A stretch of 6,191 nt of DNA, from the NCBI GenBank assembly GCA_016210245.1, contig JACQUR010000413.1, positions 1 through 6,191 of the forward strand, in the 5' to 3' direction. Source of the stretch: Chloroflexota bacterium. Lineage in GTDB: Bacteria > Chloroflexota > UBA6077 > JACQUR01. The position numbers were made by a program, and so were the translations under genes. The notes below the pieces were generated by a model, which searched no databases, had not been told where the DNA came from, and saw nothing but the letters and a program-made list of their open reading frames with translations. Positions 1 to 5,447 of the stretch are shown piece by piece. How positions within the stretch are numbered: the first letter of the stretch is position 1; each line of letters opens with the position of its first letter.

Positions 1-56
1 ATCTGCAATCTGCAATCTCAAATCTCAAATCTGCCATGTCAAATCTCAAATCCACA
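1..56. repeat. Heptamer tandem array (8 units) upstream of fabD
   Basis: The bases divide exactly into eight 7-base units: ATCTGCA, ATCTGCA, ATCTCAA, ATCTCAA, ATCTGCC, ATGTCAA, ATCTCAA, ATCCACA. The ATG at 57 begins immediately after the eighth unit. The array is AT-rich compared with the GC-rich genes around it and probably continues left of the window. It contains no Shine-Dalgarno sequence. Its sixth unit begins with an ATG (36) that is in frame with fabD, so translation from there would add seven repeat-encoded residues. I see no promoter in it. Confidence 0.85.
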
Positions 57-1049
57 ATGGGTACAGCACGTACGTTAGCGCTCCTGTTCCCGGGCCAGGC
101 CTCCCAGCAGGTGGGCATGGGGGTGGAGTTGGCTGCGCTCAGCCCGCGCGCCGAGGCGGTGCTGCGCACCGCCGAGCAGGTCACCTCCTTGCCGCTGCGC
201 CAGCTCTGCGCCAGCGGGCCACTGGAGGAGCTGACCAGGACCACCGTCGCCCAGCCCGCGGTCGTGGCTACCAGCGTGATGGCCTGGCTGGCGCTCGAGG
301 AGCGCCTGCCCGAGCGCGCCCTCGACAGGCTGGTCGGCTGCTGCGCCGGCCACAGCGTCGGCGAGTACGCCGCCCTCGTGGCGGCCGGCGCCCTGGAGGC
401 CGAGCACGCGCTCGACCTGGTCCACCACCGCGCCCGCCTCATGGCCGAAGCGTGCGCCGCGGTCGACGGGACAATGGCGGCCGTGCTTGGCCTGGAGGCG
501 AGCGCGCTCGTCCCCCTGTGTACCCAGGCCAGCGCCGAGACCGGCCAGAGCGTGGAGGTGGCCAACCTGAACGCGCCCGACCAGGTGGTGCTCTCTGGAG
601 CGCGGCCAGCCGTGGAGGCGGCCTGCCGTCTGGCCCGGGCGGCGGGGGCGCGCCGCGCCCTGGCGCTCAACGTCGCCGGGCCGTTCCACAGCCGCTCCAT
701 GCGCCCGGCGGGCGAGGCCTTCGCCGCCCTCGTGGCCGCGGCCGACCTGCGCGTCCCCCGCTTCCCCATCGTGCTCAACCAGACCGCCCGGCCCACCACG
801 GATGTGGCCGAGATCCGGCGCGAGCTGGTGGAGCAGACCTGGTCCCCGGTGCGCTGGGCCGACTCGCTGCAGGCCATGGCGGCCCAGGGCTCGACGCGCT
901 TCGTCGAGCTGGGGCCTGGCAAGGCGCTCGCTGGCCTGGCTCGCCGCACGGTTGCCGGGGCGGCCGTCTTCAACGTGCAGGACGCCGCCAGCCTGCGCGA
1001 AACGCTCGGCGCGCTCACGCAAGGAGTTCCAGCGGAGCCGCGACCATGA
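57..1049 (+). CDS. fabD: Malonyl-CoA:ACP transacylase FabD
   Basis: FabD transfers the malonyl group from malonyl-CoA to acyl carrier protein in the cytoplasm, supplying extender units for type II fatty-acid synthesis. Numbered from the ATG at 57, the protein is 330 residues, slightly longer than the usual ~310. It shows the N-terminal FPGQ motif (Gln14, oxyanion hole), GHSVGEY with nucleophile Ser100, Arg125 in HHRARLM (binds the malonyl carboxylate), GPFHS with catalytic His211, Gln260 before SPVRW, and the C-terminal ELGPGK motif. The spacing of these residues follows E. coli FabD closely. The start is uncertain. ATG 57 gives a normal N-terminus, while in-frame ATG 36 would add MSNLKST encoded by the heptamer array. 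Neither has a visible Shine-Dalgarno. It is first in the visible operon, 75 bases ahead of fabG, and other fab genes may lie upstream outside the window. Confidence 0.96.
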   Translation: MGTARTLALLFPGQASQQVGMGVELAALSPRAEAVLRTAEQVTSLPLRQLCASGPLEELTRTTVAQPAVVATSVMAWLALEERLPERALDRLVGCCAGHSVGEYAALVAAGALEAEHALDLVHHRARLMAEACAAVDGTMAAVLGLEASALVPLCTQASAETGQSVEVANLNAPDQVVLSGARPAVEAACRLARAAGARRALALNVAGPFHSRSMRPAGEAFAALVAAADLRVPRFPIVLNQTARPTTDVAEIRRELVEQTWSPVRWADSLQAMAAQGSTRFVELGPGKALAGLARRTVAGAAVFNVQDAASLRETLGALTQGVPAEPRP

Positions 1050-1066
1050 GGGAGCGGAGGTCCCGA

Positions 1067-1108
1067 CCGACAACCGACTGTCGACTGTCGACTGTCGACT
1101 GTGGACTT
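1067..1108. repeat. Heptamer tandem array between fabD and fabG
   Basis: Six consecutive 7-base units can be read: CCGACAA, CCGACTG, TCGACTG three times, TGGACTT. The three identical core units create GTCGAC palindromes at 1080, 1087 and 1094, each seven bases apart. The array fills most of the 75-base gap and ends five bases before the fabG Shine-Dalgarno. The unit is unrelated in sequence to the array at 1-56 although the period is the same. Confidence 0.85.
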
Positions 1109-1113
1109 GATCC

Positions 1114-1120
1114 AGGAGGT
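1114..1120 (+). promoter_or_regulatory. Shine-Dalgarno of fabG
   Basis: AGGAGGT is a full anti-16S match, four bases before the GTG at 1125. It decides the fabG start in favour of 1125 over the in-frame GTG at 1101, which lies inside the heptamer array and upstream of this site. Confidence 0.85.
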
Positions 1121-1124
1121 TCGC

Positions 1125-1871
1125 GTGCAGTTTGAGGGTCGAGTGGCGCTGGTGACGGGCGGCTCGCGCGGCATCGGGCGCGCGGTCGCCGAACGCCTGG
1201 CCGCGGGCGGCGCCGACGTCGCCCTGAGCTACCGCAGCAATGCCGAGGCGGCGGCCGAGGTGGCGGCGGCCATCGAGCGCCAGGGGCGGCGCGTACATGT
1301 CGCCCAGTCAGATGTCAGCCAACTCCAGCAGGTCGAGGCCCTCGTCCGACAGACGCTCGAGGCTTTCGGGCGGATCGATATCCTGGTCAACAACGCCGGC
1401 ATCACCCGCGATACCCTGCTCCTGCGCATGAGCGAGCAGGACTGGGACGCGGTGCTGGAGACCAACCTGAAAGGCACCTATCTCTGCACGAAGGCAGTGC
1501 TGCGGAGCATGATCCGCCAGCGCTACGGGCGCATCGTCAACCTGAGCTCCGTCTCCGGGATCGTCGGCAATGCTGGCCAGGCCAACTACGCGGCCTCCAA
1601 GGCCGGGTTGATCGGCTTCACCCGCGCCGTGGCGCGCGAGGTCGCCTCGCGCGGGATCACCGCCAACGCCGTCGCCCCGGGCTACATTCACACGGACATC
1701 TGGGCTCCCGTCGGCGAGACGGCCCGCCAGAAGATGCTCGAGCTGATCCCCCTCGGCCGGACGGGCACACCGGCCGAGGTCGCCGAAGCGGTCGCCTTCC
1801 TGGCCACGGACGCGGCCGCCTACATCACCGGCCAGGTGCTCAACGTGGACGGCGGCATGGTGATGGGCTAG
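1125..1871 (+). CDS. fabG: 3-oxoacyl-ACP reductase FabG
   Basis: FabG is a cytoplasmic short-chain dehydrogenase that reduces 3-oxoacyl-ACP to 3-hydroxyacyl-ACP with NADPH, the first reduction of each elongation cycle. The 248-residue product has the family's usual length. Visible motifs are the Rossmann cofactor loop TGGSRGIG (11-18), the NNAG motif (89-92), Asn114, and the catalytic Ser142, Tyr155 and Lys159 (YAASK). The C-terminal region AAYITGQVLNVDGG is typical of FabG rather than of other short-chain dehydrogenases. GTG 1125 is chosen because a full Shine-Dalgarno precedes it and it gives a canonical N-terminus (MQFEGRVALVTGG). Its TAG stop shares one base with the GTG start of accC, so the two are likely translationally coupled. 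The position between fabD and accC supports the fatty-acid role. Confidence 0.96.
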   Translation: MQFEGRVALVTGGSRGIGRAVAERLAAGGADVALSYRSNAEAAAEVAAAIERQGRRVHVAQSDVSQLQQVEALVRQTLEAFGRIDILVNNAGITRDTLLLRMSEQDWDAVLETNLKGTYLCTKAVLRSMIRQRYGRIVNLSSVSGIVGNAGQANYAASKAGLIGFTRAVAREVASRGITANAVAPGYIHTDIWAPVGETARQKMLELIPLGRTGTPAEVAEAVAFLATDAAAYITGQVLNVDGGMVMG

Positions 1872-3259
1872 TGTTTCGCAAGATCCTGATCGCCAATCGG
1901 GGCGAGATCGCCGTGCGGGTGCTGCGCGCGTGCCGCGAGCTGGGCATCGCCACGGTGGTGGCCCATTCCGAGGCGGACCGCAACTCCCTGGCGGTCGCCC
2001 TGGCCGATCAGGCCATCTGCATCGGCCCCGCGGCCAGTGATGGCAGCTACCTCAACATCCCCAACATCGTCAGCGCTGCCCTGGTCACTGGCGCGGACGC
2101 CATCCACCCGGGCTACGGCTTTCTGGCCGAGAACGCTTATCTGGCCGAGATCTGCGCCCAGTACGGGCTGACCTTCATCGGCCCTCCGCCCGAGGTGCTC
2201 GAGCGCTTCGGCGACAAGGTCGGCGCGCGCAAGCTGATGCAGCAGGCGGGCGTGCCGATCATCCCAGGCAGCGACGAGGCGTGCTGCTCGCTGGACGACG
2301 CCCGGCAAGCGGCGGAGGCGATCGGCTATCCGGTGATGCTCAAGGCGGTGGCCGGCGGTGGGGGCCGCGGCATGCGAGTGGCCCGCGACGCGGCGGAGCT
2401 CGCGCGCGTCTTCCCCATCGCCCAACTGGAGGCGCAGGCCCACTTCGCCAACGGCGGGCTCTACCTGGAGCGCCTGCTGGCCCACGCCCGCCACGTGGAG
2501 GTGCAGATCGTCGCCGACCGCTACGGCCACATGATCCACCTGGGCGAGCGGGACTGCACGGCGCAGCGGCGGCACCAGAAGCTGGTGGAAGAGGCGCCCT
2601 CGCCAGCCTTGACGCCCGAGTTGCGGCAGCAGATGGGCGCGCTCGCCGTGCGGGGCGCCCAGGCCGCTGGCTACCAGACGGTGGGCACCATGGAGTTCCT
2701 CCTGGACGAGCAGCGGCGCTACTACTTCATCGAGGCCAACTGCCGCATCCAGGTGGAGCACCCCGTGACCGAGATGGTCACCGGGCTGGACCTGGTCAAG
2801 GAGCAGATCCGACTGGCGAGCGGGCAGCCCCTGCGCTGGCGGCAGGAAGAGGTGGCGTGGCGTGGCCATGCCATCGAGTGTCGCGTCACCGCCGAGGACC
2901 CCGCTGCGGACTTCACTCCGGATGCCGGCCTCGTCGAGGCCTTCCATGCGCCCGGCGGCCCCGGCATTCGCGTCGATAGCCACCTCTTTTCAGGCTACAC
3001 CACCCCCCCCTATTATGATTCTCTGCTGGCGAAGATCATCGCCTGGGGCACCGGGCGCGAGGAGGCGATCGCACGCCTGCAGGGAGCGCTGCGCGAGTGT
3101 CGGGTGTACGGGGTGAAGACGAACCTCGCCTTCCAGCTTGCGCTGCTGGACCACGAGGCCTTTCGTCGCGGCGACCTCGACGTGCGCTTTGTCGAAGAGC
3201 ACCTCACCGCCCTGCAGGGCGAGCGTCCGCTCGCCCGGGAAGCTGCGCTCAGCCGATGA
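1871..3259 (+). CDS. accC: Biotin carboxylase subunit of acetyl-CoA carboxylase (AccC)
   Basis: AccC carboxylates the biotin carried on AccB using ATP and bicarbonate, the first half-reaction of acetyl-CoA carboxylase in malonyl-CoA synthesis. The 462-residue protein matches the stand-alone subunit in length and has no biotinyl domain. In order it shows the N-terminal biotin-carboxylase domain (FRKILIANRGEIAVRV, HPGYGFLAEN near 79-88), Lys116, the ATP-grasp glycine-rich loop GGGGRGMR (162-169), the RDCTAQRRHQK motif (227-237), metal ligands Glu275 and Glu288, the active-site stretch NCRIQVEHPVTE (290-301, including Arg292 and Glu296), Arg338, and the C-terminal domain. Residue 291 is Cys where the family normally has Thr. 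The GTG start overlaps the fabG TAG by one base and has no clear Shine-Dalgarno, consistent with translational coupling. No accB is present in the window. The downstream ATGA overlap couples it to the DUF322 gene. Confidence 0.96.
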   Translation: MFRKILIANRGEIAVRVLRACRELGIATVVAHSEADRNSLAVALADQAICIGPAASDGSYLNIPNIVSAALVTGADAIHPGYGFLAENAYLAEICAQYGLTFIGPPPEVLERFGDKVGARKLMQQAGVPIIPGSDEACCSLDDARQAAEAIGYPVMLKAVAGGGGRGMRVARDAAELARVFPIAQLEAQAHFANGGLYLERLLAHARHVEVQIVADRYGHMIHLGERDCTAQRRHQKLVEEAPSPALTPELRQQMGALAVRGAQAAGYQTVGTMEFLLDEQRRYYFIEANCRIQVEHPVTEMVTGLDLVKEQIRLASGQPLRWRQEEVAWRGHAIECRVTAEDPAADFTPDAGLVEAFHAPGGPGIRVDSHLFSGYTTPPYYDSLLAKIIAWGTGREEAIARLQGALRECRVYGVKTNLAFQLALLDHEAFRRGDLDVRFVEEHLTALQGERPLAREAALSR

Positions 3260-3588
3260 GTGAGTCGCCTGAGTCTTACAGTATCAAGGTAGCGCCTGGC
3301 GTGGTGGCGGCTGTGATTCGGCTCGCTGCGCTCGAGGTGCCCGGCGTGGTACGGTTGGCTGGAGGGCAGCAACTGTCCGGGCTGTTCCGGACTCGCCAAC
3401 CCGATGGCGGCATCCGCCTGCAGGTGCGGGACGGATCGGCAGCCGTCGACCTCTACGTGGTGCTGGAGCGCGAGGCGGATATGCAGGTGGTCTGTGGTCG
3501 CGTGCAGCACGCCGTCGCGGAGGCGGTGGCGAACCTGGTGGGCATGCCCGTGCGCGAGGTCAACGTCTATGTCCAGGACGTCGGATGA
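3256..3588 (+). CDS. Asp23/Gls24 family (DUF322) protein, YqhY-like
   Basis: This is a small acidic cytoplasmic protein of the Asp23/Gls24 envelope-stress family, 110 residues long. It shows the family pattern: an N-terminal strand and helix ending in LAALEVPGV (23-31), a predicted strand pair IRLQVRDG and AAVDLYVVLE (53-71), an amphipathic helix (QVVCGRVQHAVAEAV, 77-91), and the terminal VREVNVYVQDV (99-109). No membrane segment or signal peptide is seen. The ATG at 3256 overlaps the accC stop in an ATGA junction, giving a normal N-terminus without a strong Shine-Dalgarno. Its position between accC and nusB matches B. subtilis yqhY, whose loss perturbs acetyl-CoA carboxylase activity. A similar role here is inference from synteny. 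The molecular function of the family is not settled. It overlaps nusB by 20 bases. Confidence 0.9.
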   Translation: MSESPESYSIKVAPGVVAAVIRLAALEVPGVVRLAGGQQLSGLFRTRQPDGGIRLQVRDGSAAVDLYVVLEREADMQVVCGRVQHAVAEAVANLVGMPVREVNVYVQDVG

Positions 3589-4090
3589 GTCGACGGCTCC
3601 CGGAGACGACAACCGCCGGGAAGGAAAGGGCCGCGGGGGTAGCGCCCGCGGGCGGCGGCCGGCCCGCCTCCTGGCCTTCCAGACGCTGTACGAGGTCGAC
3701 CTGGCTCACCACCGCCCGGGCGAGGTGCTCCAGCGGCTCGAGGCCGAGCACCCGGTGAAGCCAGAGGCCGACGCCTATGCCCGCGAGCTGGCGGCCGGGG
3801 TACTCCGCCACCGCGACGAGCTGGACCGGATCATCCACGAAAAGGCGCCTGCCTGGCCGCTCAACCAGATGTCGGCGATCGACCGCACGATCCTGCGGCT
3901 GGGCCTCTACGAATGTCTGTACGGGCGTGGTACAGTTCCCGTCAAAGTGGCGATCAACGAGGCCGTGGAACTGGCCAAGACCTTTGGCAGCGAGAGTTCT
4001 GCACGCTTCGTGAACGGCGTACTCGGACGTGTGGTAGAATCCCTGCCCGCCGAACGGGAGGCCGGCCCGCCGCCCCGGCAAGACGGATAA
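3569..4090 (+). CDS. nusB: Transcription antitermination factor NusB
   Basis: NusB is an all-helical RNA-binding protein that pairs with NusE (ribosomal protein S10) on boxA RNA in rRNA antitermination complexes. The 173-residue product contains the N-terminal helix RRPARLLAFQTLYEVDL (29-45) and the strongly conserved C-terminal half: MSAIDRTILRLGLYE (101-115), VPVKVAINEAVELAKTFG (123-140) and ARFVNGVLGRV (145-155). A basic, low-complexity extension of about 28 residues (DDNRREGKGRGGSARGR) precedes the fold and could come from start choice. The ATG at 3569 lies 9 bases after GAGG and overlaps the previous gene by 20 bases. It is the only ATG in frame close to the fold. A better-placed ATG at 3585 (ATGA junction, AGGA six bases upstream) is out of frame. 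The stop is 17 bases before acpP. Confidence 0.93.
   Translation: MSRTSDESTAPGDDNRREGKGRGGSARGRRPARLLAFQTLYEVDLAHHRPGEVLQRLEAEHPVKPEADAYARELAAGVLRHRDELDRIIHEKAPAWPLNQMSAIDRTILRLGLYECLYGRGTVPVKVAINEAVELAKTFGSESSARFVNGVLGRVVESLPAEREAGPPPRQDG
4032..4040 (+). promoter_or_regulatory. Possible extended -10 element inside nusB, ahead of acpP
   Basis: TGGTAGAAT matches the extended -10 pattern TGnTATAAT with one mismatch. It lies 67 bases upstream of the acpP start. No convincing -35 hexamer is seen at 16-18 bases. ACP is usually needed in much larger amounts than its neighbours, which would suit a private promoter, but the match could be chance within a coding sequence. Confidence 0.22.
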
Positions 4091-4093
4091 CCC

Positions 4094-4100
4094 AAGGAGG
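4094..4100 (+). promoter_or_regulatory. Shine-Dalgarno of acpP
   Basis: AAGGAGG lies seven bases before the ATG at 4108. It is one of the two strongest ribosome binding sites in the window and fits high expression of acyl carrier protein. Confidence 0.88.
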
Positions 4101-4107
4101 TGGAAGG

Positions 4108-4347
4108 ATGGTTTTGAGCGCTGAGGAGCGCCTGCGCAAGATCATCGCGGAGCAGCTCAGCGTCAGCGAGGAGGAGGTGACGGCCGACGCCTCGTTCATC
4201 GAGGACCTCAACGCGGACTCGCTGGACCTGGTCGAGCTCATCATGTCGCTCGAGGAGGAGTTCGACGTCAAGATCTCCGACGAAGACGCGGAGCGGATGC
4301 GCACCGTCCAGGACGCCCTGGACTATCTCCACGAGCACATGGAGTAG
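4108..4347 (+). CDS. acpP: Acyl carrier protein AcpP
   Basis: AcpP is the small acidic cytoplasmic carrier that holds growing acyl chains as thioesters on a 4'-phosphopantetheine arm. It is the partner of FabD and FabG encoded upstream. The 79-residue product has the usual length and four-helix pattern. The attachment site is Ser38 in DLNADSLDLVEL (33-44), followed by the acidic recognition helix VELIMSLEEEFDVKISDEDAE. The third helix region ends with LDYLHEHME. The start at 4108 is supported by a full Shine-Dalgarno seven bases upstream and by the standard N-terminus (SAEERLRKIIAEQL). It is probably cotranscribed with nusB 17 bases upstream and is followed within 20 bases by a hairpin, so it appears to end the lipid operon. 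No fabF follows, although acpP-fabF is a common order. Confidence 0.97.
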   Translation: MVLSAEERLRKIIAEQLSVSEEEVTADASFIEDLNADSLDLVELIMSLEEEFDVKISDEDAERMRTVQDALDYLHEHME

Positions 4348-4362
4348 CGGCACCCATGCGCA

Positions 4363-4393
4363 GGCCGCTGGCTGGAGGGCCAGCCAGCAGGCC
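4363..4393 (+). terminator. Hairpin after acpP, possible terminator
   Basis: GCTGGCTGG (4367-4375) pairs perfectly with CCAGCCAGC (4380-4388) around a four-base loop. GGCC at 4363-4366 and 4390-4393 extends the stem by four pairs past a single bulged A. It lies 15 bases after the acpP stop, where the operon should end. There is no T-run afterwards, so it may act with Rho, protect the 3' end, or not terminate at all. Confidence 0.5.
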
Positions 4394-4542
4394 GGTGGCG
4401 TAGGCCGCTGGCCGTCCCGAGTTTGCGCTCTCCACGTCCATGTGGAGCGCGCTCCCGTCCCTGGGCTATAACTAAGGCACAGCCCGCCCCTCAGCCTGGA
4501 GCCCGTTCCCTGGCGCCAGGCCGAATTGGTTCTGGGTGGGCC

Positions 4543-4623
4543 AGGCAAGAAGTCAAAGGCAAGAAAGGCAAGAGGCGAGAGCAGAGGTGCAGTGGCCGTG
4601 TCTCTCTCGCCTCTTGACTTCTT
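4543..4623. repeat. Imperfect heptamer array with inverted arm, upstream of tatC
   Basis: The left side contains units AGGCAAG, AAGTCAA, AGGCAAG, then two extra bases, then AGGCAAG, AGGCGAG, AGCAGAG (4543-4586). The right arm (4604-4623) is complementary to two separate blocks of the left side: ten bases at 4547-4556 and twelve at 4570-4581. The left arm is therefore 35 bases against 20 on the right, the difference being about two repeat units. The transcript can form a 12-bp stem with a 22-base loop, optionally extended past an internal bulge. The right arm ends one base before the tatC Shine-Dalgarno. Confidence 0.75.
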
Positions 4624-4624
4624 C

Positions 4625-4631
4625 AGAGGAG
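4625..4631 (+). promoter_or_regulatory. Shine-Dalgarno of tatC
   Basis: AGAGGAG lies five bases before the GTG at 4637. It favours that start over the longer in-frame TTG at 4526 and over the internal ATG at 4709. The adjacent hairpin arm could affect its accessibility. Confidence 0.65.
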
Positions 4632-4636
4632 CCAGG

Positions 4637-5428
4637 GTGAGCACAGGGACCCTTCCCGAGCAGCAGGTGAGCACGCCCCAGCCCAAGCAGCCGCCCCACG
4701 ACCGGGAGATGACTCTGCTGGAGCACCTGGACGAGCTGCGGCGGCGGCTGGTCATCTGCAGCCTCGCCATCATGCTGGGCCTGGCCATCGCGGCGGTGCC
4801 CGTGCCTGGCTACAGCTCCCTGGCCTGGGCGCTCATCGGGCTCGTGGTCGCCCCCGCGGCCGGGTCCGTCCAGGCGATCAAGCCGGGCGAGACGCTCTTC
4901 ACCTACTTCCAGGTGGCGCTCCTGGTGGGCGCCGCCTTCGCCATGCCGGTCATCATCTACCAGGTCATCGCCTTCATCATGCCCGCCCTGTACCCCAGGG
5001 AGCAGAAGCTGCTGCTGCTGGCCGTGCCCGGGGTGATGGTGTCCTTCCTGTTGGGCGTGACCTTCGGCTACTTCGCCCTGGTGCCCTTCGCCGTCCGCTT
5101 CTTGCTCGGGTTTGGGGCCGAGTTGGTCCCGCCCAACTGGAGCTTCGGCGAGTACGTGGGCACCGTCACCATGCTGCTCTTCTGGATGGGCGTCGCCTTC
5201 GAGCTGCCCCTGGTGATGTTCGCACTGGCCACGCTGGGGGTGGTGGACGCGCGCCGCCTGGCCGGCCTGCGGAAGTGGGCCATTGTCCTGGCCTTCGTGG
5301 TGGGCGCGGTCATCACCCCCACGCCAGACCCGTTCAACCAGGCCCTGGTCGCCCTGCCGCTCTACATGCTCTTCGAGATCGGCATCCTGCTGGCCCGCCT
5401 CGCTCGGCCAGTAGCCAGGAAGCAGTAA
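4637..5428 (+). CDS. tatC: Sec-independent protein translocase TatC
   Basis: TatC is the multi-spanning inner-membrane receptor that binds twin-arginine signal peptides and recruits TatA-type subunits to export folded proteins. From GTG 4637 the product has 263 residues. A polar tail of about 25 residues precedes the signature TLLEHLDELRRRL (26-38). Six membrane segments can be placed near 38-56, 87-115, 126-157, 174-203, 212-228 and 236-254. Conserved features include FTYFQVALLVGAAFAMPVIIYQ (88-109), ALYPREQK with Glu122 (equivalent of E. coli Glu103), FELP with Glu189 (equivalent of Glu170) and TPTPDPFNQALVALPLYMLFEIG (227-249). VST is encoded twice, ten codons apart, at GTG 4637 and GTG 4667, so the second is an alternative start. 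No tatA gene is adjacent. The last codons and the stop lie inside a heptamer array. It converges with clpX. Confidence 0.94.
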   Translation: MSTGTLPEQQVSTPQPKQPPHDREMTLLEHLDELRRRLVICSLAIMLGLAIAAVPVPGYSSLAWALIGLVVAPAAGSVQAIKPGETLFTYFQVALLVGAAFAMPVIIYQVIAFIMPALYPREQKLLLLAVPGVMVSFLLGVTFGYFALVPFAVRFLLGFGAELVPPNWSFGEYVGTVTMLLFWMGVAFELPLVMFALATLGVVDARRLAGLRKWAIVLAFVVGAVITPTPDPFNQALVALPLYMLFEIGILLARLARPVARKQ

Positions 5429-5447
5429 GCAGCAAGCAGCAGGCGGA
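5420..5447. repeat. Heptamer tandem array over the end of tatC
   Basis: Units AAGCAGT, AAGCAGC, AAGCAGC and the degenerate AGGCGGA follow one another without gaps. The tatC stop codon TAA (5426-5428) spans the junction of the first two units, so the array reaches into the coding end. Two inverted copies (GCTGCTT at 5472 and 5479) form the opposite arm of the hairpin at 5427-5485. Confidence 0.8.

Larger units (their letters stand above)
4348..4636. other. acpP-tatC intergenic region, no gene seen
   Basis: These 289 bases have no convincing coding sequence, tRNA or recognised riboswitch. In order they hold the hairpin after acpP, a 13-base near-repeat (GYAGGCCGCTGGC at 4360-4372 and 4400-4412, one mismatch), a CTCCAC/GTGGAG stem around 4430-4446, a 12-base perfect palindrome GGAGCGCGCTCC (4444-4455), a TATAAC -10-like hexamer (4467-4472) lacking a matching -35, a GGGCT/AGCCC stem (4463-4485), a second perfect palindrome CCTGGCGCCAGG (4509-4520), and the heptamer-type inverted repeat at 4543-4623. 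A promoter for tatC should lie here, but I cannot place it with confidence. Confidence 0.6.

Noticed and set aside
1..56. CRISPR array or leader
   Set aside because: The units are seven bases with no spacers, and no cas genes are present.
1101..1124. Longer fabG beginning at GTG 1101
   Set aside because: It starts inside the heptamer array, and the Shine-Dalgarno at 1114-1120 would lie within the coding sequence. GTG 1125 gives the canonical FabG N-terminus.
452..1135. Second + strand frame inside fabD (227 codons)
   Set aside because: It overlaps fabD in another frame and consists of Arg/Gly/Pro-rich sequence typical of an out-of-frame reading.
75..1298. Long open frame on the - strand opposite fabD and fabG (407 codons)
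   Set aside because: It is antisense to two certain genes and crosses their junction and the heptamer array. Its composition is rich in Arg, Gly, His and Ala, as expected of a GC-rich shadow frame, and I recognise no domain.
1868..2983. Long open frame on the - strand opposite accC (371 codons)
   Set aside because: It mirrors a fully conserved biotin carboxylase and has no recognisable motif. Long antisense frames are expected at this GC content.
4526..4636. Longer tatC beginning at TTG 4526
   Set aside because: The added 37 residues are encoded by the heptamer inverted repeat and are not TatC-like. GTG 4637 has a Shine-Dalgarno five bases upstream.
4348..4636. tRNA, small RNA gene or riboswitch in the acpP-tatC gap
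   Set aside because: Several short stems exist, but no cloverleaf, CCA end or recognised riboswitch core could be traced.
3907..4788. Open frame on the - strand across nusB, acpP and the start of tatC (293 codons)
   Set aside because: It runs against three recognised genes and through the hairpin-rich gap, with low-complexity Ser/Arg composition.
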